In this document: in pieces, positions 1-8,394 of the stretch | How positions within the stretch are numbered: position 1 is the first letter of the stretch | Layout: each line of letters opens with the position of its first letter | NCBI GenBank assembly: GCA_900547305.1 | Contig: URGH01000051.1 | Location: forward strand, 1-18,390 | Source of the DNA: an uncultured Oscillospiraceae bacterium | GTDB taxonomy: Bacteria > Bacillota > Clostridia > Oscillospirales > Acutalibacteraceae | Reading direction: 5' to 3' | Length of the DNA stretch: 18,390 nucleotides | Made by a program: the position numbers and the translations under genes | The notes under the pieces: model-generated | Told to the model about the DNA's origin: nothing | Databases searched by the model: none | Seen by the model: the letters and a program-made list of their open reading frames with translations, nothing else

Positions 1-433
1 CTATTTCAAAGGTGTTATAAGCGGAAAAATTGTGGTACATAAGGCAGCCGTTTAAGTATACGGTGGATTTCCCCGCAATACCGTCAAATCTTAAAAGCAC
101 GCGCTTGTTTTCACTGTCTTCGGGCATATAAAAATGCTTTCTGTACCACGCGTTATCGTAGTGCAAATATCCTAAAGCGCAGTTTTCGTTTTCGTCGTTA
201 TCCTGATATACAACGTAATCGTGCGGCAGGTCCACCCATTGCCATTTTTCAGGATTTATCATACCGCCGAAATATTGATCGGGTCTGTCCGGGTAATTGT
301 ACGCTGCAGGACCCGAAAGCTTACGCTCGGTTTTGCTTTGGCAGTATATAAAGCCCTTATCCTTTGATATAGGCTCGGCTATATCACCCTTATGAAATAT
401 CCAACCGCCGTTTAATATTATTTCCTTTCGCAT
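1..433 (-). CDS. GH2 family glycoside hydrolase, N-terminal part (runs off left edge)
   Basis: The first 144 codons of a gene whose 3' end lies beyond the left edge; no stop codon appears in this frame. The ATG at 433-431 is preceded by AAGGAG about six bases upstream, which fixes the start. The protein begins MRKEIILNGGWIFHKG and carries features of the N-terminal jelly-roll (sugar-binding) domain of GH2 beta-galactosidases and beta-glucuronidases: 'WVDLPHDY' near residue 75, 'GYLHYDNAWYRKHF' near 98, then 'LLRFDGIAGKSTVYLNG'. There is no signal peptide, so it should act in the cytoplasm, releasing terminal beta-linked sugars from imported oligosaccharides. The catalytic barrel is outside the window, so the substrate cannot be read. 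It is separated from the GH30 remnant by about 300 bp and may have its own promoter. The family call is firm; the exact activity is open. Confidence 0.88.
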   Translation of the reverse strand, partial: MRKEIILNGGWIFHKGDIAEPISKDKGFIYCQSKTERKLSGPAAYNYPDRPDQYFGGMINPEKWQWVDLPHDYVVYQDNDENENCALGYLHYDNAWYRKHFYMPEDSENKRVLLRFDGIAGKSTVYLNGCLMYHNFSAYNTFEI

Positions 434-729
434 AACAAGCTCCTTTTCGGATAATTTTCAATTACAGTGAAATTGCAATCTCTGCAAACACGCCTAAAAT
501 CAGCACCAGCCACATACGCTTGATAATTTTTTCTTTAAACAGAATGTCCGCGCATACAGACGAAAGCGTAGTCCCGGAATAAAAAAGCTTTTTATTATAT
601 ATACTTTTTTGAGTTCTCCACTTTTTAAAGGATTGCAATAATATATCCAAAACAATATATTGAGCTTACAAATCAGGAAATTTAACTTAAAGACTTTTAA
701 TTGTTATCGTTTTATTATCATTTCTGAAA
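434..729. other. AT-rich intergenic stretch between the GH30 remnant and the GH2 gene
   Basis: This 296-bp gap is clearly AT-richer than the neighbouring genes. It holds the GH2 ribosome binding site at its left end and a possible decayed transporter tail (listed separately). Downstream of the GH30 stop I see only a weak A/T hairpin (AACTTAAAG-A-CTTTTAATT, one mismatch) and no GC-rich terminator. I could not identify a convincing -35/-10 pair for the GH2 gene, although TATAAT-like strings occur on the minus strand near 590-605. Whether GH2 is read through from the operon upstream or from its own promoter is not settled. Confidence 0.5.
462..650 (-). pseudogene. Possible C-terminal relic of an EamA/DMT-type membrane transporter
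   Basis: An open stretch of 62 codons ending at 462. It has no convincing ribosome binding site, and its first 20 residues (MDILLQSFKKWRTQKSIYNK) look random. The last 40 residues resemble the end of EamA/drug-metabolite transporters: a small-residue helix (LFYSGTTLSSVCADI), then 'LFKEKI', a basic turn (IKR) and a closing hydrophobic helix (MWLVLILGVFAEIAISL). Such proteins normally have about 290 residues and ten helices, so this would be only the final helix pair. It could be a degraded remnant of a transporter gene or a chance open frame in AT-rich DNA. The resemblance is by eye and not strong. Confidence 0.3.
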
Positions 730-2104
730 TCAGCTTTTGAATATTACGGTTTCAACGGAATACGGCAATGCTGTCCGCTCAAGCAGCATACCTCCTATAC
801 GGAGAATATATTTAATTTCCGTATTCCCCGAATTGTATATAACAACCGCAATGCTTCCGTCGGTATTCATAAACGCAGTTGTTTCGAGAACTGCGGTATA
901 AGAGCTGAGACCTATTCTGACTGCTCCGGGACGTATGAATTTATTGAACTGTCCTATTACATAATAATTAGGAGTGAAAACCAGCTCATTATTTTCTGTA
1001 TCGCAAAATATGCCGGCATCACAATAAGATCTGCCCTCACGCCAGTGATATGGACCGTTTTTCTCATTAAGAGTTATATTCCAATCGATAAATGCCGTAA
1101 GTCCTGCGTTTAAATCGCCGATAATATCGTGTGCGTATTTTCGTGACTGTTGCCGTGCGTCAGACTTATACATTCCCTTTTCCCCGGAAAATGTACAACC
1201 CTCACTCATAATAACGGATTTATCGGGAAATACCTTTTTACAAAGCGCTATTCCCCCGAAGTGGTCGCCGGAATACCAGTGGCAGGCAATACCGGAAATA
1301 TAGTCTCTGAGCTTGGGGTCGCTGTAATACTTTAGGCATCGCTCAAATATGCGTTCCTTGCAATGGTCGTATACAAAAATTTTTGTATCGGTGCCGTCAA
1401 GCTTCGGTCCGAGTGCATTTTTAACGAAATCCGCCTCCTGCTCGGCAGTAAAAACGCATGATTCCCAAAGCTGATGATGCCTTGTTTCATTCTGCACCGT
1501 AATTGCCCATATATTGACGCCGCGTTTTTTCATTTCATCTATATACCTGCGTATATAGTCCGCCCAAAGCTTATAGCACTCCGACTTTAAATATCCTCCC
1601 TGCCATTGGCCGTTGTCCTTCATGTACGGTGGAGGACTCCACGGACTTGCAATGATTTTTAAGCCGCTCGAGAGCTTTCCGGCCGCTTTAATAAAAGGAA
1701 TGACTGCAATTTCTTCTCTTGAAATATCAAAGCTTTCCAAGGTCATATCGTTATTCTCAACATAAGCGTAAGGAGAAATTGAAAAATCGCAGCTATGTAT
1801 CAATATTCTTCCGAAGGTATAGCCTATTCCGTCATTGGCAGAAAAATAGGCGCACCAATTTTTCTTTTTTACTGTCGCCGAGCTTCATCCAACTTGCAGC
1901 TGTGGCCTCTGTCAGCGCTGCTCCGAAGCCTTCGAATTTTTCAAGCTTAACCTCAGGATGGATATTTATTAAGCATTGCTCGGTGTCGTTACGTTTTTGT
2001 TGCAATGTATCGGAATAAAACCGTTCTTTTATAAATTTCTGTGATTCAAGTTTTGCAAGCCTTTCTTGCGTTTATGCGCAAGTTCTGAAAATTTCCGCTT
2101 TCAT
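730..2104 (-). pseudogene. GH30 family glycosidase gene, broken by a stop codon and a frameshift
   Basis: The true start is the ATG at 2104-2102, with GGGGG five bases upstream, 34 bp after the GH35 stop. It reads MKAEIFRTCA, then meets an in-frame TAA at 2074-2072. The same frame continues as recognisable GH30 N-terminus (TQERLAKLESQKF..., 'EGFGAALTEATAASWMKLG') to about 1855. The reading then moves to another frame (+1 or -2) near 1848-1858, giving CAYFSANDGIGY, GRILIHSCDFS and a 350-residue barrel ending at 730. The catalytic residues remain: acid/base Glu in 'VQNE' (1488-1486) and nucleophile Glu in 'MSEG' (1203-1201). Repaired, it would be about 458 residues, normal for GH30 glucosylceramidase/beta-1,6-glucanase relatives, with no signal peptide. 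A downstream product from a TTG at 1803 would lack the first barrel strand. The lesions may be real or assembly errors. Confidence 0.85.
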
Positions 2105-2138
2105 AGAATCCCCCATATATTTTATTTTTTAATCTTCC

Positions 2139-4325
2139 TTATGCCGAAACATAAACGCTGTCAAGACTCAGGCTTGTAACAGGCTTTATATCTACGTAAA
2201 TGTCATCGGTATATTCGGCGATTGCGAGAATCACCTTTCTGTTAAAAAGATATTTTGCGGGAATAACCCATTCGGTACCGTTATAAAAATTGTCATCGGA
2301 CATTTTTCCGTCGTAATACAGCTGTGCCGAATCTCCGCTGTAGCCGATATGCACGTACCCGTTACAATTCGTAACAGTAAGCTCGTAATACTTGATTTTT
2401 CTTTCAACCGAGCAATGCACCGGTTTTTTTCCGTTATCAAAAGAAAAGTTTTCAAAAAGCTCATACTGATAGCTTTTATCAATATCCGGATCTATGATCT
2501 CATGCGCGGTTACTTCGGCAAGAATAACGTCATTTCCGGTATGCTCGGTAACATAACCGTCACCGCCGAAACGGAAATATTCTCCTGCTCCGAAGCCCGC
2601 CGTCTTAATCTCACCGTTATCGCGGATAAGATCACAGCCGTTTCCGATATATGCCGTATCCGCAAATTTATAAAAATGCTCCGCTTCATCATCTGTAAGC
2701 GTAATGAAGCGTATTCCTTCTTTTATGAATCCGTTATCCTTGCCCACAGTTGCCGTAAAGGGTCTTTCACCCTTAAACTTATAAACCGGCTCAATACCCC
2801 TGATTTTTTTGAAAAAATGGGTTTTTTCTGTTTTGCATATCGGTTGCGCCGTTATATACTCGGCATAAAGTGTATTATACCGAATACCGAACGGGAAGAA
2901 AAAAGCGTCGTCCTCTGTAATATCAATCGGATTATCAGGTATAGCAGGCATTTCTTCGCTCACTTTAAATTGCACTCCGTAAACCGGCTTTAAATCTAAC
3001 AAATGACAGTGATGATTAACAAATATATATCCGGATTCGTCTTTTATTCGCATAGCGTACCTGAGACTGCATTGATCGGAATCCTTCGGAGGATTTTCCT
3101 GCAAAAAGGGCTGCATCTGCGCAAGCTCAGAACCGAAATCGTTGACAAACAGGTTAAGCAGCTTAATTGTTCGGTAGCTGTTCTTGTAATCCCCGTGTTC
3201 GCTTATAGGCGCCTGAAAATAATTATTGAAAATCGGATAAACCAACGCATCGTAATCGGTCCAATTACTTCTGCACAAAGGCGTACCTCCGATCATCTTA
3301 TTTATGCCTCCGCAAAACATATAATACCCAAGCAAATTACAGCCCGATCCGAGCTTTGTTAAAACCATGGAATAATCATCAAGCGAGGAAATGTAAGGAC
3401 GGCGGTGCTTATTTACGCAAATGCCGGTTCCCAATTCACAAAACGCAAACGGATAATTATCCAAATCAATATGCACCTCGAAATTTCCCGGCTTTATTAA
3501 ATCGTTTCCTATCTCCGCAGAATTTCTGATATGCGAAAAATTATAATGAGCGGAAATCGGAATTTTATCAATACTCAACGTCCACGGTTTTGCGGCATAT
3601 CCTCCGAACATCGGAAGAACCTCACGCTGAGGCAACAGCGCGCCGCCGACCAAATTCCAACCGGTTGCGGTATATATGGGCGCCGTCAGCCCTATTTCCT
3701 CGGCAATTTCCCTTAATTTTAAGATATGCTCAGGCTTAGCGGTCAATTCATTTTCAAATTGAATCATAATGATATTGCCGTTATTTTCAAACAGATAATC
3801 TTTTACGTTATCATATATTGCCTTATACCAACGGTACACATAATACAGATACTCCTCGTTATTATCTCTCAGCTTTATTCCGCTTGTATAAATCCAGTCC
3901 GGAAATCCGCCGTTCCGATACTCGGCATTAACCCAAGGCCCTATTCTTAAGCAAAAATACATATCGTTTTCCTTACAGATGCGGATAAACTCCGATATGT
4001 TATTATCTCCGGTAAAATCCATCTTTCCCTTCTCAAATTCATGGTTTACCCAAAACAGATAAGAGGATACGGTATTTATGCCCGCAGCCTTCATTTTTAA
4101 AATGCGGTCTTTCCATTCTTCTGCCGGCAAACGCGAAATATGAGCCTCACCCATAACAGGGCAGAAGGGCTTTCCGTTCTTTGTAAGATAAAGATTATTG
4201 AGATAGATATTTTCACCGGAAGGACTTGTCTGACCCATATTCAAATAATTTTCCTTTAAGCGGACGCTGTCCTTATTTTCAAAACAGTACATTTGTTGAA
4301 AAATTCCTTTCTGCTTTAACTGCAT
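2139..4325 (-). CDS. GH35 family beta-galactosidase-type enzyme, cytoplasmic
   Basis: A 728-residue glycosidase. The N-terminal TIM barrel (about residues 45-370) shows GH35 landmarks: 'GEAHISRLPAEEWKDRI' near 58, 'GINTVSSYLFWVNHE' near 85, 'RIGPWVNAEYRNGGFPDW' near 128, and 'MIQFENE' with E193 as the expected acid/base. E297 in 'FAFCELGTG' is the likely nucleophile, although GH35 enzymes usually have an aromatic after this Glu (E-W/Y-W-x-G-W), so this is a divergent member. The C-terminal 350 residues are beta-rich accessory domains. There is no signal peptide or membrane segment, so it should trim imported oligosaccharides from the non-reducing end. Its ATG overlaps the stop of the upstream permease (TAATG), which suggests translational coupling and ties the enzyme to the transporter. 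A start further in, at Met30, cannot be excluded. The family is well supported; the sugar specificity is not. Confidence 0.85.
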   Translation of the reverse strand: MQLKQKGIFQQMYCFENKDSVRLKENYLNMGQTSPSGENIYLNNLYLTKNGKPFCPVMGEAHISRLPAEEWKDRILKMKAAGINTVSSYLFWVNHEFEKGKMDFTGDNNISEFIRICKENDMYFCLRIGPWVNAEYRNGGFPDWIYTSGIKLRDNNEEYLYYVYRWYKAIYDNVKDYLFENNGNIIMIQFENELTAKPEHILKLREIAEEIGLTAPIYTATGWNLVGGALLPQREVLPMFGGYAAKPWTLSIDKIPISAHYNFSHIRNSAEIGNDLIKPGNFEVHIDLDNYPFAFCELGTGICVNKHRRPYISSLDDYSMVLTKLGSGCNLLGYYMFCGGINKMIGGTPLCRSNWTDYDALVYPIFNNYFQAPISEHGDYKNSYRTIKLLNLFVNDFGSELAQMQPFLQENPPKDSDQCSLRYAMRIKDESGYIFVNHHCHLLDLKPVYGVQFKVSEEMPAIPDNPIDITEDDAFFFPFGIRYNTLYAEYITAQPICKTEKTHFFKKIRGIEPVYKFKGERPFTATVGKDNGFIKEGIRFITLTDDEAEHFYKFADTAYIGNGCDLIRDNGEIKTAGFGAGEYFRFGGDGYVTEHTGNDVILAEVTAHEIIDPDIDKSYQYELFENFSFDNGKKPVHCSVERKIKYYELTVTNCNGYVHIGYSGDSAQLYYDGKMSDDNFYNGTEWVIPAKYLFNRKVILAIAEYTDDIYVDIKPVTSLSLDSVYVSA

Positions 4326-5269
4326 TACCCCGTAATACCGACTCTGTCAATGCTCTGAACGAATTTTCTCTGCAGAACCAAATAAAGTATAAGCATGGGA
4401 GTTATGAAGATAAAGCAGCATGCGCTTTTAGCCGCAATTGAGGCGCTGCTTCCCTGCCATATATTATAAGCGTTTAAGAGCGTATCGATATCATAAATTT
4501 TAACCGCAAGCGGAAAATTATCGGAAAGATACATAACCGCCAGATAATAATCGTTCCAATGCCAGATAAGAGCGAAAAGCGTTACGGTTGTATAAACAAC
4601 CGAGGAGGAAGGGACGGCGATTGAAAAGAATGTTCTGAAAAGACCGGCGCCGTCTATCCATGCCGCCTCCTCAAGCTCCTTAGGCAAACCTTTGAAAAAC
4701 TGAACATAGATATAAATAAGCACTCCCGAACGCAGTCCCACTCCGAAAACCGACGGCAGATAAAACGTCCACGCCGTGCCGAGTATATTCGGTCGGATAT
4801 CTATTCCCGTAAGCTTATTTAACAGACCGAATATTCCTAAAATATCAAGCTGCGAATAGTTTGTCATCATAGGAATAATTATCATTTGCGCCGGAACCAA
4901 AATAGTAAGTATAAGCACAAAATTCAGAAATCTTTTACCCTTAAAATCAAATCTTGCGAGTCCGTATGCTATAAAAGAGCAAATAAGTATTTCAATAACG
5001 GCGCTCACAAGCTCATATTTAAGGGTTGAGAGCAGACTGTTCACATAATCAAGCGCCTTTACGGCTATCGAATAATACTCAAAGGTGATCTTTTTAGGAA
5101 TATAAATTATGCTCGGATCGGAAAAAGCGGCGGGTGTTTTAACCGACGAGGATATCATATATATAACCGGATAGATAACGATATACCCTATCGCAATGAG
5201 CAGTGCAAATCTGAAAACTGAATATCCGACCGACGCGGCGGCTCTTGCGGCCTTTTTATTTTTGATCAT
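4325..5269 (-). CDS. Carbohydrate ABC transporter permease, pair B second subunit (LplC/UgpE-like)
   Basis: A 314-residue inner-membrane permease of the CUT1 sugar family. The N-terminal helix (about 15-40, FALLIAIGYIVIYPVIYMI) is followed by the periplasmic-side loop typical of the MalG/UgpE branch ('SSVKTPAAF'). The EAA motif that docks the ATPase is at about residues 200-222 ('LEEAAWIDGAGLFRTFFSIAVP'). The end 'FVQSIDRVGITG' is the usual tail of this branch. It pairs with the preceding permease (15 nt upstream) to form one transmembrane channel. The ribosome binding site GAGGAG lies three bases before the ATG. The stop overlaps the ATG of the GH35 gene by one base. No ATPase gene lies in the window, so a shared MsmX-type ATPase elsewhere is expected. 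Confidence 0.92.
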   Translation of the reverse strand: MIKNKKAARAAASVGYSVFRFALLIAIGYIVIYPVIYMISSSVKTPAAFSDPSIIYIPKKITFEYYSIAVKALDYVNSLLSTLKYELVSAVIEILICSFIAYGLARFDFKGKRFLNFVLILTILVPAQMIIIPMMTNYSQLDILGIFGLLNKLTGIDIRPNILGTAWTFYLPSVFGVGLRSGVLIYIYVQFFKGLPKELEEAAWIDGAGLFRTFFSIAVPSSSVVYTTVTLFALIWHWNDYYLAVMYLSDNFPLAVKIYDIDTLLNAYNIWQGSSASIAAKSACCFIFITPMLILYLVLQRKFVQSIDRVGITG

Positions 5270-5284
5270 ATGCTCCTCGCCCCC

Positions 5285-6181
5285 CTATTCCCAACGCTTC
5301 ATACAAAATCTGCCGTAAGTGCCTATAACAATCGCCATAATAGCTCCTATAACGACAAAGTAGCTCCAGAGCATAGCCGAACCCTCGCCGTAATTCTGCA
5401 TTCTCATGAACGTATAAGCCTGCCGCATAACCGAGTTGCTCTGATCGGTCATAAGCTCCACCATAGTGAATACCGCAACAAGCACCGTGACGCGGGAAAG
5501 CATCGGGAAGGTTATGAACCAAAATTCCTCCCACTTTGTCGCTCCTTCCACCTTTGAAACCTCGTATAAAAGCGGCGGTATGGTCTGCATACCCGAAATA
5601 AACAGCACAGTTTGCACTCCGCAGTTCCATATCATATTCATTATTCCGTTTATAACCGTTACAAAATAATCGCCCAGCTTTTGCGGAAGCCCCAGACCTT
5701 CAACTATTCCGTTAACGTCAAACATAGCCATAGCTACGCTTTCATCGGTTTTTATGTTTGAAACGCCCTCGGAAACAGAGCTTAGAATAACATTGAGTAC
5801 CGCCCCGCTTGCAATTATTACAGGAAGAAAATAAAGCGCACGGAAAAATATTCTTCCCCGAAACTTCTGATTAAGCATAAGCGCCAAAATAAGGCTTATG
5901 ATGATTATTACCGGAAACGAATAGAGAAATTTCACAACCGCCGAAGCTATATAGTCGAGGTAATCCGCGTTTTGTGCAAATATATATTTAAAGTTTTTAA
6001 AACCCACAAGGCTTGTTTTAAGTCCGTTTGTTGTAAGCGAAACCTTGGAAAACGCATAAAACACCGACTGTATTATAGGCAATCCGAAAAACAGCACCAG
6101 CCCTATAATCCAAGGGAAAACGCATATGCGGCCGTAATGAGCCTTTAAGGCGGTTATGCCGCGATTTTTCTTTCTTTTCAT
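5285..6181 (-). CDS. Carbohydrate ABC transporter permease, pair B first subunit (LplB/UgpA-like)
   Basis: A 298-residue CUT1 permease of the MalF/UgpA branch. A short basic N-terminus (MKRKKNRG) precedes a first helix 'VFPWIIGLVLFFGLPIIQSVFYAFS', and the region after it ('LVGFKNFKYIF') is the standard branch signature. The EAA motif is at about 207-229 ('YEVSKVEGATKWEEFWFITFP'), with Ser-Lys where Ala-Ala is usual. An external loop of about 40 residues (around 'SSVSEGVSNIKTDESV') lies between central helices. The ATG overlaps the stop of the DUF5696 gene as ATGA, and GGAGGGG lies just upstream, so translation is coupled to that lipoprotein. This is evidence that the DUF5696 protein and permease pair B work together. 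Confidence 0.92.
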   Translation of the reverse strand: MKRKKNRGITALKAHYGRICVFPWIIGLVLFFGLPIIQSVFYAFSKVSLTTNGLKTSLVGFKNFKYIFAQNADYLDYIASAVVKFLYSFPVIIIISLILALMLNQKFRGRIFFRALYFLPVIIASGAVLNVILSSVSEGVSNIKTDESVAMAMFDVNGIVEGLGLPQKLGDYFVTVINGIMNMIWNCGVQTVLFISGMQTIPPLLYEVSKVEGATKWEEFWFITFPMLSRVTVLVAVFTMVELMTDQSNSVMRQAYTFMRMQNYGEGSAMLWSYFVVIGAIMAIVIGTYGRFCMKRWE

Positions 6182-8382
6182 CTTTTCCCCTCCGTAAATA
6201 TGTATGACCGTGCTTCAACCGTGCCTGCGGCTGTAACTGCGGCGGTAACGCCGTAATTTATATATACCTCAACGCCGTTATCAAAAACCGTTTTTCTTAA
6301 AGTATCGCTTAAAATCGAATGCTCTGAAATTACAGCGCCCTCAACTGCCTCAAAATACTTTAAATACCCGCCTACAGCTTTACAGGCGTCATCTGAGCCC
6401 GTGCCGTAAAGAACCGAGTGATAAATATTTTCCTCGGCCGAAAACAAATCCGAGCTGTAGCTGCCTATAAACGTAAAACCTAAGCCCATTCCGGTTTCGG
6501 CGGCAAAAAGCAGGCGGTCTGCAGACTCCGCCGCAAGATTTACCGCGGGTCCCGTCATAGGTATATAGCCCTTGAAAACCATTTGGTAAAACGGAATATC
6601 GGCATAAAACAGATCGTTTTTATCCGAGCAGTCCGGAGCGCCGGTTATAATATCGGCAGATACCGCCGCATATAAATTCGCACCGTCCGCCAATATTTTA
6701 TTTCCCTTTTCCTTTCCGTAGCCGATAATTCCGGAATAATCCGTTGCAAAGCCTCCGCGGGCATAATATTTCTGATTTGAATAATCCGAATAAACTCCCG
6801 ACGCCGCTTCTGCCAGGGACAGCCCCGCTATGCCGGTCTCGATTGCGTTATCCGCCGCCTTTTTACCCAATTCGCAAAGCTTTTCTCTGGCAACAAAATA
6901 TTCGGCGACCTTTTCCTCCTTATCGCTGCCGAGCACGCGTTTGCGGACAAGAGCCTTCTGCCCTACCGTATTGCGGGCATAGTCGAAGGTTTTGCTTATT
7001 CCCGCGCCGGATTTTGAAAAATTGACTATATTGTAATTCATATAAAGCCCAGCTGAGATACCGGAGCTGTAATCTGTAAAAGCTTTAATATCCTTTTTGC
7101 TGCCGAGTACCGCTGCGGTTTTAAGACCGCCCGCCGCTTTTCCGTTATTTAAGCCGGAAAGCCCGAAGCCCGAAAGCTTAACTGCCGGGGCAACGCCGGT
7201 TCTGTCCGTGAAATCCTTTAAGATGCTTAAAGCCTGTTTAAAGGTTGTCATAGGATAAAGCGATCTGTACGGTATTCCCAAAAACTGCGAGTCAACCTGC
7301 GTTGCGCCCAAAAGCTCCAGAGAAGCCGCCGTTTCCTTTGAGACTTTTTCTATACCGTATTCCTTTATAAGATAATTCCTATATGCCTCCGCCATTCCGC
7401 TGTAGCTTGCTTTTTCGCCGGTAAGCGGTAAAAAGCTTACCGAAATCGCGGATACCTGAGCATTTTCGGAATAAGAACCGTCCGATGCGACGCCGCGTAT
7501 TTCAAAGCCCGCATAGCAGGCGGAAAATCCGAATTTCCTGTTGCCGACATTGCAGTTAATGCTTGCCGATTCCGCGCCTTTCTCTATTATTGCAAGAACG
7601 CCGCGGTTTCCGTCCGCCGCACCGTAAACGGGGAGCCTTACCGGCTGAGAATTTGTTATTCCGCTGTTATTTGTATTTTTCAGCTGTCCGTCCTCGCCGT
7701 ACACGGGATAAGAGCAGGTATAGCCCACGTCCGCTTCCCATTCGTACGGTTTTATTAAAGCGCCGCTGCCCGAAGGCACAAACAGATACCCGTCTGACGA
7801 GCCGTTGCTTACCGAACAGAAAAACGGAGAGAGAGCAATACTGTAAACCTTGTTGTCGCCTTCGGTTATTTCAGTCGGATCAACAGACACGTTAATGCCG
7901 TTTTCAAGAAGCTTATATTCAACCGGAAGCGAAATCTGCTTATTATCGAAATAATACGTTATTTTAATGCCGCCGCTTATTTTTTCAAGCCCGTATGCGC
8001 CTTTTTTGAGGCTTCCGGTATAGCCGTAAAGAACCTCCGGCTGCATATTTTCCGGATTTATATATTGCACCGTAAGCGGATTTTCAAGCTGAGGATTGTT
8101 GTTTACCTCATATCCGTCTTCATCAAAGGCAGGAGTTAAAAGCTCCTCGGGCAGGGTCGACCAGGTTGTGCCGTCAGCCTTGCTTTTAAGCAATATTCGG
8201 TAATGCTCCTTATCCCATTGAAGCGACCATTCGCTGTTTTCCGCCGCAGTAAAGCTCTGTTCGCTTTTATTTTTGTGTTTGCTGTCAAAAGCCGAGAGAG
8301 GGGTTCCCTTGTCCGTACCGCAGCCTGCCGCCAGAATAATCAAAAGCACGGACAGAATAACAGCTGATATTTTTCTTTTCAC
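6178..8382 (-). CDS. DUF5696-type surface lipoprotein, function unknown
   Basis: A 734-residue exported lipoprotein. The start is GTG with AGGTG about eight bases upstream. The signal peptide ends in the lipobox LAAG-C (Cys21), so the mature protein should be anchored to the outer face of the membrane. Residues about 50-345 look like a beta-sandwich of carbohydrate-handling proteins ('DKEHYRILLKSKADGTTWSTLPEE', 'SYPVYGEDGQLKNTNNSG'). Residues about 350-690 look like an alpha/beta barrel ('GVAPAVKLSGFG', 'GLSLAEAASGVYSDYS', 'DIPFYQMVFKGYIPMTG'). From memory this layout matches DUF5696, a family often found beside sugar ABC transporters and without a tested activity that I know of. The barrel suggests a glycosidase or glycan-binding protein, which is inference. 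It sits 12 nt after the propeller/YIP1 gene and overlaps permease B1 by four bases. Confidence 0.8.
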   Translation of the reverse strand: MKRKISAVILSVLLIILAAGCGTDKGTPLSAFDSKHKNKSEQSFTAAENSEWSLQWDKEHYRILLKSKADGTTWSTLPEELLTPAFDEDGYEVNNNPQLENPLTVQYINPENMQPEVLYGYTGSLKKGAYGLEKISGGIKITYYFDNKQISLPVEYKLLENGINVSVDPTEITEGDNKVYSIALSPFFCSVSNGSSDGYLFVPSGSGALIKPYEWEADVGYTCSYPVYGEDGQLKNTNNSGITNSQPVRLPVYGAADGNRGVLAIIEKGAESASINCNVGNRKFGFSACYAGFEIRGVASDGSYSENAQVSAISVSFLPLTGEKASYSGMAEAYRNYLIKEYGIEKVSKETAASLELLGATQVDSQFLGIPYRSLYPMTTFKQALSILKDFTDRTGVAPAVKLSGFGLSGLNNGKAAGGLKTAAVLGSKKDIKAFTDYSSGISAGLYMNYNIVNFSKSGAGISKTFDYARNTVGQKALVRKRVLGSDKEEKVAEYFVAREKLCELGKKAADNAIETGIAGLSLAEAASGVYSDYSNQKYYARGGFATDYSGIIGYGKEKGNKILADGANLYAAVSADIITGAPDCSDKNDLFYADIPFYQMVFKGYIPMTGPAVNLAAESADRLLFAAETGMGLGFTFIGSYSSDLFSAEENIYHSVLYGTGSDDACKAVGGYLKYFEAVEGAVISEHSILSDTLRKTVFDNGVEVYINYGVTAAVTAAGTVEARSYIFTEGKR

Positions 8383-8394
8383 CTTTAATTCACC

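Noticed and set aside
579..598. A/T palindrome (AATAAAAAG/CTTTTTATT) as a terminator
   Set aside because: The stem is almost all A-T with only one G-C pair and no loop room, and it lies well away from any gene end.
730..1803. A shorter intact GH30 gene starting at 1803
   Set aside because: The codon at 1803 is TTG inside conserved family sequence (GRIL-IHSCDFS) with no ribosome binding site; clear family sequence continues upstream to the ATG at 2104.
1845..1876. AAAAAAG heptamer just before the GH30 frame change, as a programmed -1 frameshift site
   Set aside because: The heptamer is in the wrong phase for a slippery A-AAA-AAG, and the required shift is +1 (or -2), not -1. The separate TAA at codon 11 would remain unexplained.
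2072..2074. In-frame TAA as a sign of an altered genetic code
   Set aside because: TAA ends several other genes here (GH16, binding protein, propeller/YIP1, permease B2) at sensible places, so the standard code applies.
2349..2993. Plus-strand open frame of 214 codons
   Set aside because: It lies antisense inside the GH35 gene, has no domain-like features, and the opposite strand carries clear family motifs throughout.
5256..5630. Minus-strand 124-codon frame
   Set aside because: It is an out-of-frame reading of permease B1, which has the EAA motif and membrane helices in the correct frame.
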